19,297 nt of DNA from assembly GCF_017873395.1 (NCBI RefSeq), contig NZ_JAGGKC010000041.1, positions 1 through 19,297 on the forward strand. Direction: 5' to 3'. Below the pieces are notes generated by a model, which saw only the letters and a program-made list of their open reading frames with translations, had not been told where the DNA came from and searched no databases. The stretch comes from Youngiibacter multivorans (GTDB taxonomy: Bacteria; Bacillota; Clostridia; Clostridiales; Clostridiaceae). Positions 1 through 7,362 of this stretch are shown piece after piece (the first letter of the stretch is position 1; each line of letters starts with the position of its first letter). Position numbers and translations under genes: made by a program.

Positions 1-2
1 AA

Positions 3-83
3 ATCAGGAAGATGGAAGTTCCAACTGAGGTTTGGCTGAATCCGATCAAAACTGACGATAAGATTTTGCGACAACTACCTTGA
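3..83 (+). CDS. possible C-terminal tail of an upstream gene (partial)
   Basis: One forward frame is open from the window edge to a TGA at 81-83, giving 26 residues that end ...KILRQLP. The composition is protein-like (mixed charged and hydrophobic residues, one Trp, three Pro), while the other two forward frames stop earlier. The piece is too short to assign a family, and an open frame of this length occurs by chance, so this is only a possibility. If real, the gene ends about 280 bases before the flp promoter and is probably a separate transcription unit. Confidence 0.3.
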   Translation: MRKMEVPTEVWLNPIKTDDKILRQLP

Positions 84-360
84 CAAACACCGCTATGTAG
101 TAACACCAAATTTATTAGTTTAAATATTGATTGTTAAGTTTGAAATAAGCGTATAATCTTGAATAAACACAATATATTGACATTTGCTGTTTAGAATCAA
201 CTAAATAAAGTTAGTAACTTTGAATAAAATTATATTATATTCAAAAAGTTGTGCTTGAGGAATCAGATTACCTAATAAATCAAAGTCTAATGCTATTTGC
301 TCGTTAATAGATAATTAACCAAAATCTGTTGGTATTATTTAATCCTAAACGATTTTTGTA
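84..360. other. AT-rich intergenic region upstream of the Tad locus
   Basis: No convincing gene or ribosome binding site is seen here. The stretch is very AT-rich. It contains a perfect inverted repeat GTTAAT-N5-ATTAAC at 303-319, a palindrome CAATATATTG at 170-179 that overlaps an isolated TTGACA at 177-182, and a TATAAT at 152-157 without a well-spaced -35 box. It probably serves as the regulatory upstream region of the flp promoter. Confidence 0.5.
303..319. promoter_or_regulatory. inverted repeat, candidate operator upstream of flp promoter
   Basis: GTTAAT (303-308) and ATTAAC (314-319) form a perfect inverted repeat around a 5-base spacer. The centre is about 85 bases upstream of the expected flp transcription start, a position typical of activator sites. 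The region is AT-rich, so chance is a real alternative. Confidence 0.3.
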
Positions 361-389
361 TTGACACTATCAAAAACCATAATTATAAT
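361..389 (+). promoter_or_regulatory. consensus sigma-A promoter of flp / tad operon
   Basis: TTGACA at 361-366 and TATAAT at 384-389 are both perfect consensus hexamers with the optimal 17-base spacer. Transcription should start near 396, giving a leader of about 80 bases before the flp ATG. The leader contains AACAGAA (404-410) and TTCTGTT (433-439), which could form a 7-bp stem. Confidence 0.85.
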
Positions 390-477
390 AAAGACATAAA
401 GGTAACAGAAGCTTATGTCGAAATATCTCATATTCTGTTGCGTGAGTAAAATAATTTAATGAAAAGGAGAAAAAGAC

Positions 478-645
478 ATGGAACTTTTAAAAAGGCTGTG
501 GAATGACGAGGAAGGTCAGGGAATGGTAGAGTATGGACTCTTAGTGGCATTGATTTCGGTTGCGGCTATAGCGGTTATTGTATTAATAGGGCCTGAGTTG
601 ATAGCAATATTCCAGTCAGTAGTTGATGCGTTAGTAAATCGTTAG
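478..645 (+). CDS. flp: Flp-type major pilin prepilin
   Basis: This encodes a 55-residue prepilin of the Flp/Fap family, the structural subunit of Tad pili. The leader ends in EEG and is followed by the class IV-like processing site G13/Q14. Glu18 and Tyr19 occupy the +5 and +6 positions that define Flp pilins (motif VEYGLL). A single hydrophobic helix (about residues 19-38) follows, then a short amphipathic tail. The ATG is preceded by AAGGAG at 464-469 with an 8-base gap. It is the first gene after a consensus promoter and is followed by a strong stem-loop, both fitting a highly expressed pilin. TadV (968-1546) should remove the leader and the TadA/B/C machine should assemble the mature protein of about 42 residues. 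Confidence 0.93.
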   Translation: MELLKRLWNDEEGQGMVEYGLLVALISVAAIAVIVLIGPELIAIFQSVVDALVNR

Positions 646-671
646 ATAGCATTTATACTTCGGTAAGTAAA

Positions 672-713
672 TATTATAAGATTACCCCCTATTTAGGGGG
701 TAATCTTATAATA
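672..713. terminator. perfect 19-bp stem-loop between the two pilin genes
   Basis: Arms 672-690 and 695-713 are perfectly complementary over 19 bp around the 4-base loop ATTT. The core is five G-C pairs flanked by A-U-rich stem. No U-tract follows directly; the nearest T-run is about 18 bases downstream (731-737). The element may therefore act as a partial terminator or as an mRNA-stabilising or processing hairpin that lowers expression of the genes after flp. No promoter is apparent between it and the next gene. Confidence 0.7.
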
Positions 714-782
714 GTAGTAAATTTTATTAATTTTTTTGAATTAGGATTAGTAGTAAAGAAATTATATTGGAGGGAGATTCTC

Positions 783-950
783 ATGATTTTGAAGTTGGTT
801 TACAATGAGGATGGGCAAAGTTTAGTTGAGACTGGACTTTTATATGTGTTCATATCAATATCAGCTGTGCTTGTACTTCTATCAATGAAAACTGCGGTTT
901 TTGAAAATTTCACTCACATATTAAGCACTATCACTAAATATTTTAATTAG
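783..950 (+). CDS. second, divergent Flp-like prepilin
   Basis: This small gene also encodes 55 residues and has the same layout as flp: a short charged leader ending EDG, then a processing site G11/Q12, Glu16 at +5, and a single hydrophobic helix. The residue at +6 is Thr instead of the Tyr seen in canonical Flp pilins, and the helix and tail are otherwise poorly conserved with flp. GGAGGG at 769-774 lies 8 bases before the ATG. It sits 69 bases after the inter-pilin stem-loop and 17 bases before the tadV start. A minor pilin or pseudopilin that initiates, tips or regulates the Flp pilus is the likeliest role. A decayed flp paralogue is the alternative, but the frame, RBS and processing site are intact. 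Confidence 0.8.
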   Translation: MILKLVYNEDGQSLVETGLLYVFISISAVLVLLSMKTAVFENFTHILSTITKYFN

Positions 951-957
951 GAATTTC

Positions 958-962
958 GGTGA
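958..962 (+). promoter_or_regulatory. ribosome binding site deciding the tadV start
   Basis: GGTGA at 958-962, matching the GGTGA part of the anti-Shine-Dalgarno complement, lies 5 bases before the ATG at 968. The alternative GTG at 959 is part of this binding site, so ATG 968 is preferred. Confidence 0.5.
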
Positions 963-967
963 ACGCA

Positions 968-1546
968 ATGTTCTATTATCTAAAATATATTATACTCATT
1001 TTGCTATTGTTATATGCAGCAAAGTTTGATATTACTGAGAGAAAAATACCAAATAAAGTAACGATACCTGCATTTACGCTAGGTATTATTGGATCTTGGT
1101 TAAATAGTGGGTTTTCTGGAGTCCAGTTCAGTCTAATGGGGTTTCTAGTTGGACTTGCTGTTTTTTTTATTCCATTTTTGTTGGGTGGAATGGGTGCAGG
1201 TGATGTGAAACTCATGGCGGCCGTAGGTTCATTGCTGGGTTGGAAATTAACTGTATATTCTGCTTTATTAACTGCTCTTGTAGGTGGTATAATTGCTATA
1301 GGATATACAATCAATAATGGATACTTCAATAGAATGATTGGGAATTTCGCTTATCTAATTCATTTGAAAGTATTGAATATATTGTACCTGATAACACGTA
1401 ATGAAAAGATATTAACTAGTTATAGAGATGCACGAACCAGGATTCAGAAAAATGAAAAAATGTACATACCATATGGGGTCGCTATTGCGATTGGAACATT
1501 ACTTGTATTGATAGGGAGCAATTTAAAATTTCCACCATTCGTTTGA
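968..1546 (+). CDS. tadV: TadV, prepilin peptidase (A24 family, short form)
   Basis: This is a membrane aspartic peptidase that cleaves Flp and pseudopilin leader peptides. The two catalytic aspartates of the A24 family are visible: Asp21 in the FDI..RKIPN motif (ATG-start numbering) and Asp79 in GAGD followed by VKLM. The protein is almost entirely hydrophobic, with several membrane segments. It lacks the N-terminal methyltransferase domain of PilD-type peptidases, as expected for TadV/CpaA. With 192 residues it is somewhat longer than the minimal form because of a polar loop at about residues 120-165 before the final membrane helix. The ATG at 968 is preferred to an in-frame GTG at 959 that lies inside the ribosome binding site. 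It is 17 bases after the second pilin and 17 bases before tadE. Confidence 0.9.
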   Translation: MFYYLKYIILILLLLYAAKFDITERKIPNKVTIPAFTLGIIGSWLNSGFSGVQFSLMGFLVGLAVFFIPFLLGGMGAGDVKLMAAVGSLLGWKLTVYSALLTALVGGIIAIGYTINNGYFNRMIGNFAYLIHLKVLNILYLITRNEKILTSYRDARTRIQKNEKMYIPYGVAIAIGTLLVLIGSNLKFPPFV

Positions 1547-1552
1547 TGGGGT

Positions 1553-1558
1553 AGGTGA
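1553..1558 (+). promoter_or_regulatory. ribosome binding site deciding the tadE start
   Basis: AGGTGA at 1553-1558 lies 5 bases before the ATG at 1564. The in-frame GTG at 1555 falls within it and is therefore an unlikely start. Confidence 0.55.
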
Positions 1559-1563
1559 AATTA

Positions 1564-2019
1564 ATGAAAAAACTATTTAGAATTAGCGGTGAGGCAGGCC
1601 AATCGGCAGTTGAATTTGCTCTGGTTCTACCTTTACTGCTTGTACTGTTACTTGGTATTATCGAGTTTGGATGGTTTCTTAATGCGAAAATTACAGTAAC
1701 AGGTGCAGCAAGAGAAGGTGCGAGATACTATGCGATTCATAAAGACTCTGATACTGAAGTTGAGACAGTGGTCGCGACCTACTTGAATCATGGAATAGTG
1801 ACTACATCAGGAACATTTACAACTCTTTCGGAAACCACAGTCGCTGGCGTTAAGATGGCAGTTGTCACCGTCCAAGGGGAAGTCTCAGGTATTACAGGGG
1901 CCTTCAATGGATTGATGGCGGCGTTTTTTGGAGGTACTGTTTTTGAAAACAATAAGGTGTTAATGTCATCAACTGCAAGTATGAGGATTGAGTATAGTTT
2001 GACTTTAGCAATTCCATAA
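1564..2019 (+). CDS. tadE: TadE-like pseudopilin
   Basis: This 151-residue protein has a TadE-type N-terminus: a short basic leader, G12/Q13 processing site, Glu17 and Phe18 at +5 and +6 (motif GQSAVEF), then a long hydrophobic helix of about 25 residues. The segment after the helix carries the GAAREGARYYA stretch typical of TadE-family proteins. The C-terminal part is a polar, beta-rich extracellular domain. In characterised Tad systems TadE is processed by TadV and is needed for pilus assembly as a minor pseudopilin. The start at ATG 1564 was chosen from the AGGTGA site just upstream. The gene lies 17 bases after tadV and 73 bases before cpaB, a slightly larger gap than elsewhere in the operon. 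Confidence 0.88.
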   Translation: MKKLFRISGEAGQSAVEFALVLPLLLVLLLGIIEFGWFLNAKITVTGAAREGARYYAIHKDSDTEVETVVATYLNHGIVTTSGTFTTLSETTVAGVKMAVVTVQGEVSGITGAFNGLMAAFFGGTVFENNKVLMSSTASMRIEYSLTLAIP

Positions 2020-2076
2020 TTGAAGTATGCCCTATTGTACTAAGATTGTAAGTTGCTGAATGAAGGATTGTATACT

Positions 2077-2083
2077 AAGGAGG
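2077..2083 (+). promoter_or_regulatory. strong ribosome binding site deciding the cpaB start
   Basis: AAGGAGG at 2077-2083 lies 9 bases before the ATG at 2093. This rules against the longer in-frame start at 2060, which has no such site. Confidence 0.75.
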
Positions 2084-2092
2084 GTGCTAGCA

Positions 2093-2830
2093 ATGAAGAT
2101 AAAGAAGAGGATTTTAGTCTTGGCTGTAATTCTTGGATTGGTAACTGTATCATTACTATATTTTTACATTAGGGATTTAGATAAAAAACCTGACATCGAT
2201 TCTCAAATGAAAAATGCTGTTGTTGCTATCAGTACTATTCCAGCTCATGTCAAGATAACGGAAGAGATGTTGACAATAAAATCATTGCCAGCTGAAGCCG
2301 TGCACCCTGATGCGTTCTCTTCAGTTCAGGATGTGGTAGGAGGAACGACTAAATCTGAAATTATCAGCGGAGAGCAAATAATTCAAGGAAGAGTTATAAC
2401 TGATGGCGTCTCATCTCCGCTTGCGTATAGAATACCTGAAAATATGAGAGCCATTTCAATACCATTAAATGAAATATCTGGAGTTGCTGGATACATTGAG
2501 ATTGGTGACAGGGTTGATGTCCTGGTGCATTACGAATTTGAAGTGCTGAATGCAGAAGGAGAAACAACACAAAAAACACAGGAAGTATTTACCCAGTTCC
2601 AGAATCTTGAAGTAATGGAAAAAGGACCATTCCCAGCTACAGTAGAGGATAAGCAAATAGGTGTAACAACATCTATAACTTTGCTAGTAACTCCAGCCCA
2701 GGCTGAGGTAATGGCTTTTGCTAATATCAATGGCACGATACATTTGACACTCAGAAATCCAGTAGATACAAACAAAGTTGACTTGCAGCAATTTGGTATT
2801 GGAAGCTTTAATACATGGAGAGATAGGTGA
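2093..2830 (+). CDS. cpaB: CpaB/RcpC-family Flp pilus assembly protein (SAF domain)
   Basis: This 245-residue protein has one N-terminal membrane helix (about residues 6-26) and then a SAF-type domain (about 43-105) with the usual pattern of two conserved segments, AVVAISTIPAHVKITEEML and the SGEQI-QGRVI region. The CpaB/RcpC C-terminal domain follows (about 115-222), with IPENMRAISIP and GYIEIGDRVDVL. Both domains should face outside. In Gram-negative systems RcpC/CpaB works with the secretin. No secretin exists here, so in this monoderm it may act at the peptidoglycan layer (inference). The start was set by the AAGGAGG site. The stop lies 5 bases before the tadZ start, so translation of the two is probably coupled. 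Confidence 0.88.
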   Translation: MKIKKRILVLAVILGLVTVSLLYFYIRDLDKKPDIDSQMKNAVVAISTIPAHVKITEEMLTIKSLPAEAVHPDAFSSVQDVVGGTTKSEIISGEQIIQGRVITDGVSSPLAYRIPENMRAISIPLNEISGVAGYIEIGDRVDVLVHYEFEVLNAEGETTQKTQEVFTQFQNLEVMEKGPFPATVEDKQIGVTTSITLLVTPAQAEVMAFANINGTIHLTLRNPVDTNKVDLQQFGIGSFNTWRDR

Positions 2831-2831
2831 T
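2825..2831 (+). promoter_or_regulatory. ribosome binding site overlapping the cpaB stop
   Basis: AGGTGAT lies 4 bases before the tadZ ATG at 2836 and contains the cpaB TGA stop (2828-2830). A GTG at 2827 is part of this site and is not preferred as the start. Confidence 0.55.
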
Positions 2832-2835
2832 TGCT

Positions 2836-4011
2836 ATGGATAGGATAAAGGTTTTAGTTCTGGAGGCAACTCAAGAAGAGAGAAACACCATTTCAGAGAT
2901 ATTAAGCAATGTTGAGTATATCATTTTAGTTGGCGAGTCGGACTCTGAAGACGAAGCTGTTGATTTCATTGAAGATAACTCTGTGGACGTCGTACTTCTT
3001 GGAGCAAAGGTAGGAGAAGATGGTTACCGAATAGCGGAAAAAATTTCCAATGAGTACCCGGACATTGCAATTATAATGATGGAGGATGATCTAAAGGAAG
3101 AGACTATGCACAAGGCAATATTTGCTGGTGCGAAGGATGTTCTAATAAAGCCATTTACCCCATCCAAGCTTGTCGATACAATTTATAGAGTAAATCAACT
3201 CGCTAAGAAAAAGGTTATGATTCATAAGGAAGGAAGTACAAAGGCAAGAAGAAAATCAACATTAGGTCAGGTAATGACCGTATTCAGTACCAAAGGTGGA
3301 GTAGGTAAGACCTTCGTCTCGATAAATCTTGCTGTGGCGCTTGCCAAGAATACTGGAAAAAGAGTTGTTCTTGTTGATCTTGACCTCGACTTTGGAAATG
3401 CAGCTCTTGCATTGAATATTCTTCCAAAGTTTACGTTGACGGATATTGTAGATGACATCAGGAATATTGATGCTGACCTTATTGAAAGTTATTTGATTCC
3501 ACATGACTCTGGAATCAAGGTGTTGCCAGCAAATGCTCAGCCACAGATGAGTGAGTTCATTAATGCAGAGCATATTGATATTATTCTTAGAACTCTGCAA
3601 AGTGCATTTGACTATGTAGTAGTTGATATGCCTGCAAGGTTCCATGATCCGGTGAATCCGGCTCTCGCTATCGCTGATAAGCTTCTTATAGTAACGACTC
3701 CTGAAGTATCTACTGTCAGAAATGTAAAAGCTGCATTAATAACTTTGAATGATTTGAATTATCCTAAATCAAAGATAAGAGTTGTTCTAAACAGACATGA
3801 TAACAGAGGAGAAATTAAACCTAAGGATGTTGAAGCAACTTTGAATATGGGGATATACGCGACTCTTGCGGCTGATTATAAGGATGTCATTTCATCTCTG
3901 AATCAGGGCATTCCTATAGTTATCAGAAATCCCAGAGATGCAGTAACTAAGGATTTTATAAGTTTGGCTAAGAAACTGGTTGATGATGCAGGTGTTAAAG
4001 AACGTAACTAG
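2836..4011 (+). CDS. tadZ: TadZ/CpaE, ParA/MinD-like ATPase with degenerate receiver domain
   Basis: This 391-residue cytoplasmic protein has two domains. Residues 1-120 form a response-regulator-like fold. The usual phospho-acceptor Asp after the third strand is replaced by Gly56 (VDVVLLG), while the conserved Lys105 before Pro (LIKPF) remains, so it is a pseudo-receiver. Residues 145-391 are a SIMIBI ATPase with the deviant Walker A KGGVGKT (153-159), the VLVDLDLDFGN switch (about 179-188) and a later VVVDMPA motif. TadZ/CpaE proteins localise the Tad machine to its cellular site. The ATG at 2836 is preferred over the GTG at 2827 because AGGTGAT precedes it. It is 17 bases upstream of tadA. 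Confidence 0.93.
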   Translation: MDRIKVLVLEATQEERNTISEILSNVEYIILVGESDSEDEAVDFIEDNSVDVVLLGAKVGEDGYRIAEKISNEYPDIAIIMMEDDLKEETMHKAIFAGAKDVLIKPFTPSKLVDTIYRVNQLAKKKVMIHKEGSTKARRKSTLGQVMTVFSTKGGVGKTFVSINLAVALAKNTGKRVVLVDLDLDFGNAALALNILPKFTLTDIVDDIRNIDADLIESYLIPHDSGIKVLPANAQPQMSEFINAEHIDIILRTLQSAFDYVVVDMPARFHDPVNPALAIADKLLIVTTPEVSTVRNVKAALITLNDLNYPKSKIRVVLNRHDNRGEIKPKDVEATLNMGIYATLAADYKDVISSLNQGIPIVIRNPRDAVTKDFISLAKKLVDDAGVKERN

Positions 4012-4028
4012 AGAGGGAGGAGAGCTCC

Positions 4029-5423
4029 ATGGCTTTTGGAACATTCGGTGTAAATGGAATAAAGAAATCTGAGCCAGTGGTTGAAGAAAAAGAAAGCACA
4101 TCTGAGCTCCTAGCGAAAAAGAAAAAGGAATTGGATGACCTTTCTTATGAGGTGCTGGGTAATGTAATTGATCAAATTACGTTAAGTGCAGATTCTAACG
4201 ATATTATTCAGAAAAGGACAGTCCAAGAAAAAATTAATGAGACTATAAATAGCATTCTGTTCGAAACGAAGAGGCATTTATCTTTAGGAGATAAGCAGAG
4301 AGTAAATAACTCTGTTATGGATGAAATATTTGGCTATGGACCAATAACTATACTACTTAATGACCCTACTGTTACTGAAGTAATGGTAAACGGTCCTAAA
4401 AGCATTTTTGTTGAACGTAGCGGTAAGATTTTAAAGACTGAGCATACTTTCAGGGATGACAGGCATGTTATGCATATTATAGACAAGATTATTGCTCCAC
4501 TCGGCAGAAGAGTTGATGAGAGTTCGCCTCTTGTCGATGCGAGACTTCCTGATGGTTCAAGAGTTAACATTATCATTCCTCCACTTTCGATTAAGGGACC
4601 TGCAATAACGATCCGTAAGTTTTCTGTTGATCCTTTTACGCTTGAAGATCTGATTGCTTTCGGTACACTGAATGGTGATATGGCAAAGCTTCTCCGAGCT
4701 AGTGTAAGAGGAAGAGTCAATGTACTTGTTTCTGGAGGAACTGGTAGTGGTAAGACTACACTCCTTAATGTGCTCTCCGGATTCATACCGGATAACGAAA
4801 GAATTGTTACTGTTGAGGATGCAGCTGAGCTTCAACTTCAGCAGGAACATGTAGTAACCCTTGAAGCCAGGCCGGCTAATATTGAGGGAAAAGGAAGGAT
4901 TACCATTAGAGATCTTGTGGTCAATACTCTTCGTATGAGACCTGATAGAATAGTCGTTGGAGAAGTAAGAAGCGGAGAAGCACTTGACATGCTCCAGGCG
5001 ATGAACACTGGACATGATGGATCACTAACAACAATACATGCGAATACACCAAGAGACAGTTTAGCTCGACTTGAAACAATGGTAATGATGTCAGGTATGG
5101 AGCTTCCTTCGCGTGCGATAAGAGAGCAGATTACATCTGCTATAAACTTAATTGTTCAGGTAGGAAGGTTTACTGATGGTACAAGAAAAATTATGAAGAT
5201 TACTGAAATCGTAGGTATGGAAAGTGATACGATTACTCTTCAAGATATATATATATTCCGCCAGGAAGGGTTTAATGAACGTGGTGGAGTAATAGGGAAG
5301 CATGTTCCTACTGGAATCGTTCCCAACTTCCTCGAAAAGATAAAAGCTCATGGAGATAATATTCCAGCTAGTGTGTTTAAAACTCCGGAAATTAATACGG
5401 AGACCAACCAGAGGAGGTATTAA
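4029..5423 (+). CDS. tadA: TadA, Flp pilus assembly/secretion ATPase
   Basis: This is the hexameric secretion ATPase that powers pilus polymerisation, of the CpaF/TadA branch of the type II/IV secretion ATPases. Of its 464 residues, about 1-100 are a variable N-terminal part and about 100-225 the N-terminal domain. The catalytic core has Walker A GGTGSGKT (236-243), the Asp box VEDAAEL (262-268), Walker B RIVVGEVR (307-314) and the His box GHDGSLTTIHAN (328-339). All key residues are intact and the length is normal for the family. The start is supported by GGGAGGA ending about 7 bases upstream. It ends 1 base before tadB, consistent with translational coupling to its membrane partners. Confidence 0.96.
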   Translation: MAFGTFGVNGIKKSEPVVEEKESTSELLAKKKKELDDLSYEVLGNVIDQITLSADSNDIIQKRTVQEKINETINSILFETKRHLSLGDKQRVNNSVMDEIFGYGPITILLNDPTVTEVMVNGPKSIFVERSGKILKTEHTFRDDRHVMHIIDKIIAPLGRRVDESSPLVDARLPDGSRVNIIIPPLSIKGPAITIRKFSVDPFTLEDLIAFGTLNGDMAKLLRASVRGRVNVLVSGGTGSGKTTLLNVLSGFIPDNERIVTVEDAAELQLQQEHVVTLEARPANIEGKGRITIRDLVVNTLRMRPDRIVVGEVRSGEALDMLQAMNTGHDGSLTTIHANTPRDSLARLETMVMMSGMELPSRAIREQITSAINLIVQVGRFTDGTRKIMKITEIVGMESDTITLQDIYIFRQEGFNERGGVIGKHVPTGIVPNFLEKIKAHGDNIPASVFKTPEINTETNQRRY

Positions 5424-5424
5424 A

Positions 5425-6387
5425 ATGAAATACTTGATTCTGGTACTAACTTTTTTTACTATAGTACTTTTAGTGATTGGAGTATACTATTTAATCTATG
5501 GGTCTAGGATTGCAACACTTAAGAGGCTTGAAATCGCTAATTCATTTATGGAGGCGGCTGAAGTAAGTGAAACTAAAAAGGAGAGAAAGGAACAGGGATT
5601 TAGCCTATTTAAAGTAATGGGAAGTGCTGTCACACAAAAATCATATTTTGATAAAATTAGAATAAAATTGCTACAAGCGTATATAAAAATGAAGCCAGAG
5701 GAATTTGTTGGGATGTCATTTATGAGTGCGATAATTGTGGGTTTATTAATGTTTTTAATCGGTAGAAATATACTCGCGGGGATTCTTGGAGGCTTAATAG
5801 GATATAAGATTCCTGACATATATATCGGATCCATAAAGAAGAAGAGAGGAAGACTTCTAAATAATCAATTACCGCAAGCATTGACTCTAATTTCCAACGG
5901 GCTTAGAGCGGGGTTTAGTTTTCCTCAATCACTTAATGTAGCTGGTAAAGAGATGGATAGTCCGATAGCTGATGAGTTTCTTAAGGTTCTGAGAGATAAT
6001 TCACTTGGTAAACCAATGGAAGAAGCATTAGAAAACCTTAGTGAGCGAACCGATGATGAAGATTTAGATATGTTTGTTACTGCACTTTTGATTCAGAGGC
6101 AAGTCGGAGGCAATCTAGCTGAGGTACTTGATACAATTTCAAATACAATTAGAGAAAGGGTAAAGCTCAGAGGTGAGATAAGAAGTCTGACAGCCCAAGG
6201 AAGGCTTTCGGCTATAATAATTAGTTTACTACCAATTGTATTGGGTTTAGTGATAAGCGTGCTAAATCCTGGGTATTTAGATGTTTTATTCACGACTTTA
6301 CCAGGAATCGTAGCTCTTGTTGTTGCAAGTATCATGGAGATTGCTGGTATATTCATGTTGGTAAAACTTGTAAATATTGAAATATAG
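5425..6387 (+). CDS. tadB: TadB, Flp pilus platform membrane protein
   Basis: This 320-residue polytopic protein carries the type II secretion F (T2SSF/GspF) domain at about residues 145-275, with LPQALTLISNGLRAGFSF and the RQVGGNLAEVLDTI segment. It has an N-terminal helix (about 3-24), a helix pair (about 98-130) and C-terminal helices (about 260-282 and 292-318). TadB and TadC form the inner-membrane platform that couples TadA to pilin extraction. The ATG at 5425 is preceded by GAGGAGGT (5411-5418) with a 6-base gap. The longer open frame starting at 5350 would overlap tadA by 74 bases and lacks a binding site. The next gene, tadC, begins 12 bases after the stop. Confidence 0.93.
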   Translation: MKYLILVLTFFTIVLLVIGVYYLIYGSRIATLKRLEIANSFMEAAEVSETKKERKEQGFSLFKVMGSAVTQKSYFDKIRIKLLQAYIKMKPEEFVGMSFMSAIIVGLLMFLIGRNILAGILGGLIGYKIPDIYIGSIKKKRGRLLNNQLPQALTLISNGLRAGFSFPQSLNVAGKEMDSPIADEFLKVLRDNSLGKPMEEALENLSERTDDEDLDMFVTALLIQRQVGGNLAEVLDTISNTIRERVKLRGEIRSLTAQGRLSAIIISLLPIVLGLVISVLNPGYLDVLFTTLPGIVALVVASIMEIAGIFMLVKLVNIEI

Positions 6388-6399
6388 GAGGAGATAGGA

Positions 6400-7320
6400 A
6401 TGGAAATTCTGATATATCTACTTGTTTTTATTACTACATTATATCTCTTTCTGCTTGGATATTTAGTTATTTTCAAGAAAAATCAGACCGTATACGAAAG
6501 GTTAAATAATATTAAAGGGATGTCTCCTGTTATTGATGAAGATGAGGATGAAATGAAACAACCCTTTGCTGAAAGGGTAATTAAGCCGGCATACCAAAAG
6601 ATTACTCATGCAATCAGTAATGCCGCACCTGCTGAAATTAAAAAGAAGTACGAAAATCTTATTATTAGCAGCGGCTCTGGACCATCAGTTACGTTTGGTG
6701 GAATATTAGCTATCCAGATTATGCTGGGACTTTTTTTAGGAACGGTATTCTTTTTGTTATTGCGATCAGCGGGAAATTCTGGTGTGGTTCTAGCTTTTTT
6801 TACAGGTTTGATTGGTTTTATATTCCCATATGTATCTTTAAATTCTAAATCAATAGCGAGAATGGAAGGAATTCAAAAGAGTCTACCTGACATGCTTGAT
6901 TTGCTTTATGTAAGCGTTGAAGCGGGGCTTGCATTTGACATGGCCATGAAAAAGGCTGCTGAGAAAATGAATGGTTCATTAAGTGAAGAAATAATTCGAG
7001 CGATGGAGGATATTAGTAAAGGTAAAGAAAGAGAAGTCTCACTAAGAGGCATGGTTGAGAGAACAAAGGTGGATGACCTTGCACAATTTGTATCAGCAGT
7101 CATTCAGGCAGAACAACTGGGGTCAAATATCGCTAATGTTCTTCGAGTCCAATCTACATCTATGAGACAAGTTCGAAGACAAAGGGCTCAAGAAAAAGCT
7201 GCAAAGATTCCCGTAAAAATGCTTTTTCCGATGATTCTGTTTATTCTACCTACGTTATTTGTTGTGGTACTTGGTCCTGCTGTAATTAGTATTATTGAAA
7301 CATTAAGTAAAACTAAGTGA
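6400..7320 (+). CDS. tadC: TadC, Flp pilus platform membrane protein
   Basis: This is the second platform subunit, 306 residues. The T2SSF domain lies at about residues 160-285, with SLPDMLDLLYVSVEAGLAFD and the AEQLGSNIANVLRVQS segment. An N-terminal helix (about 3-25), a central helix pair (about 98-145) and C-terminal helices (about 272-300) give the usual TadC topology. It resembles TadB in layout but is a distinct family member, as is normal for Tad loci. Its ATG follows AGGAGGAGA with good spacing. The 42-base gap to the following VWA gene contains only a ribosome binding site, suggesting that the transcript continues. Confidence 0.93.
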   Translation: MEILIYLLVFITTLYLFLLGYLVIFKKNQTVYERLNNIKGMSPVIDEDEDEMKQPFAERVIKPAYQKITHAISNAAPAEIKKKYENLIISSGSGPSVTFGGILAIQIMLGLFLGTVFFLLLRSAGNSGVVLAFFTGLIGFIFPYVSLNSKSIARMEGIQKSLPDMLDLLYVSVEAGLAFDMAMKKAAEKMNGSLSEEIIRAMEDISKGKEREVSLRGMVERTKVDDLAQFVSAVIQAEQLGSNIANVLRVQSTSMRQVRRQRAQEKAAKIPVKMLFPMILFILPTLFVVVLGPAVISIIETLSKTK

Positions 7321-7362
7321 TTATCACCCAATACATAGTTTGATCTGAAAGGAAGAATTGAT

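Noticed and set aside
80..108. TTGACA at 80-85 as promoter of the pilus locus
   Set aside because: No acceptable -10 box at 16-18 bases, and a perfect promoter exists at 361-389.
4334..4786. long minus-strand open frames opposite tadA and other tad genes
   Set aside because: They lie opposite genes with clear domain content and intact motifs, and lack binding sites and family features; they are antisense shadows.
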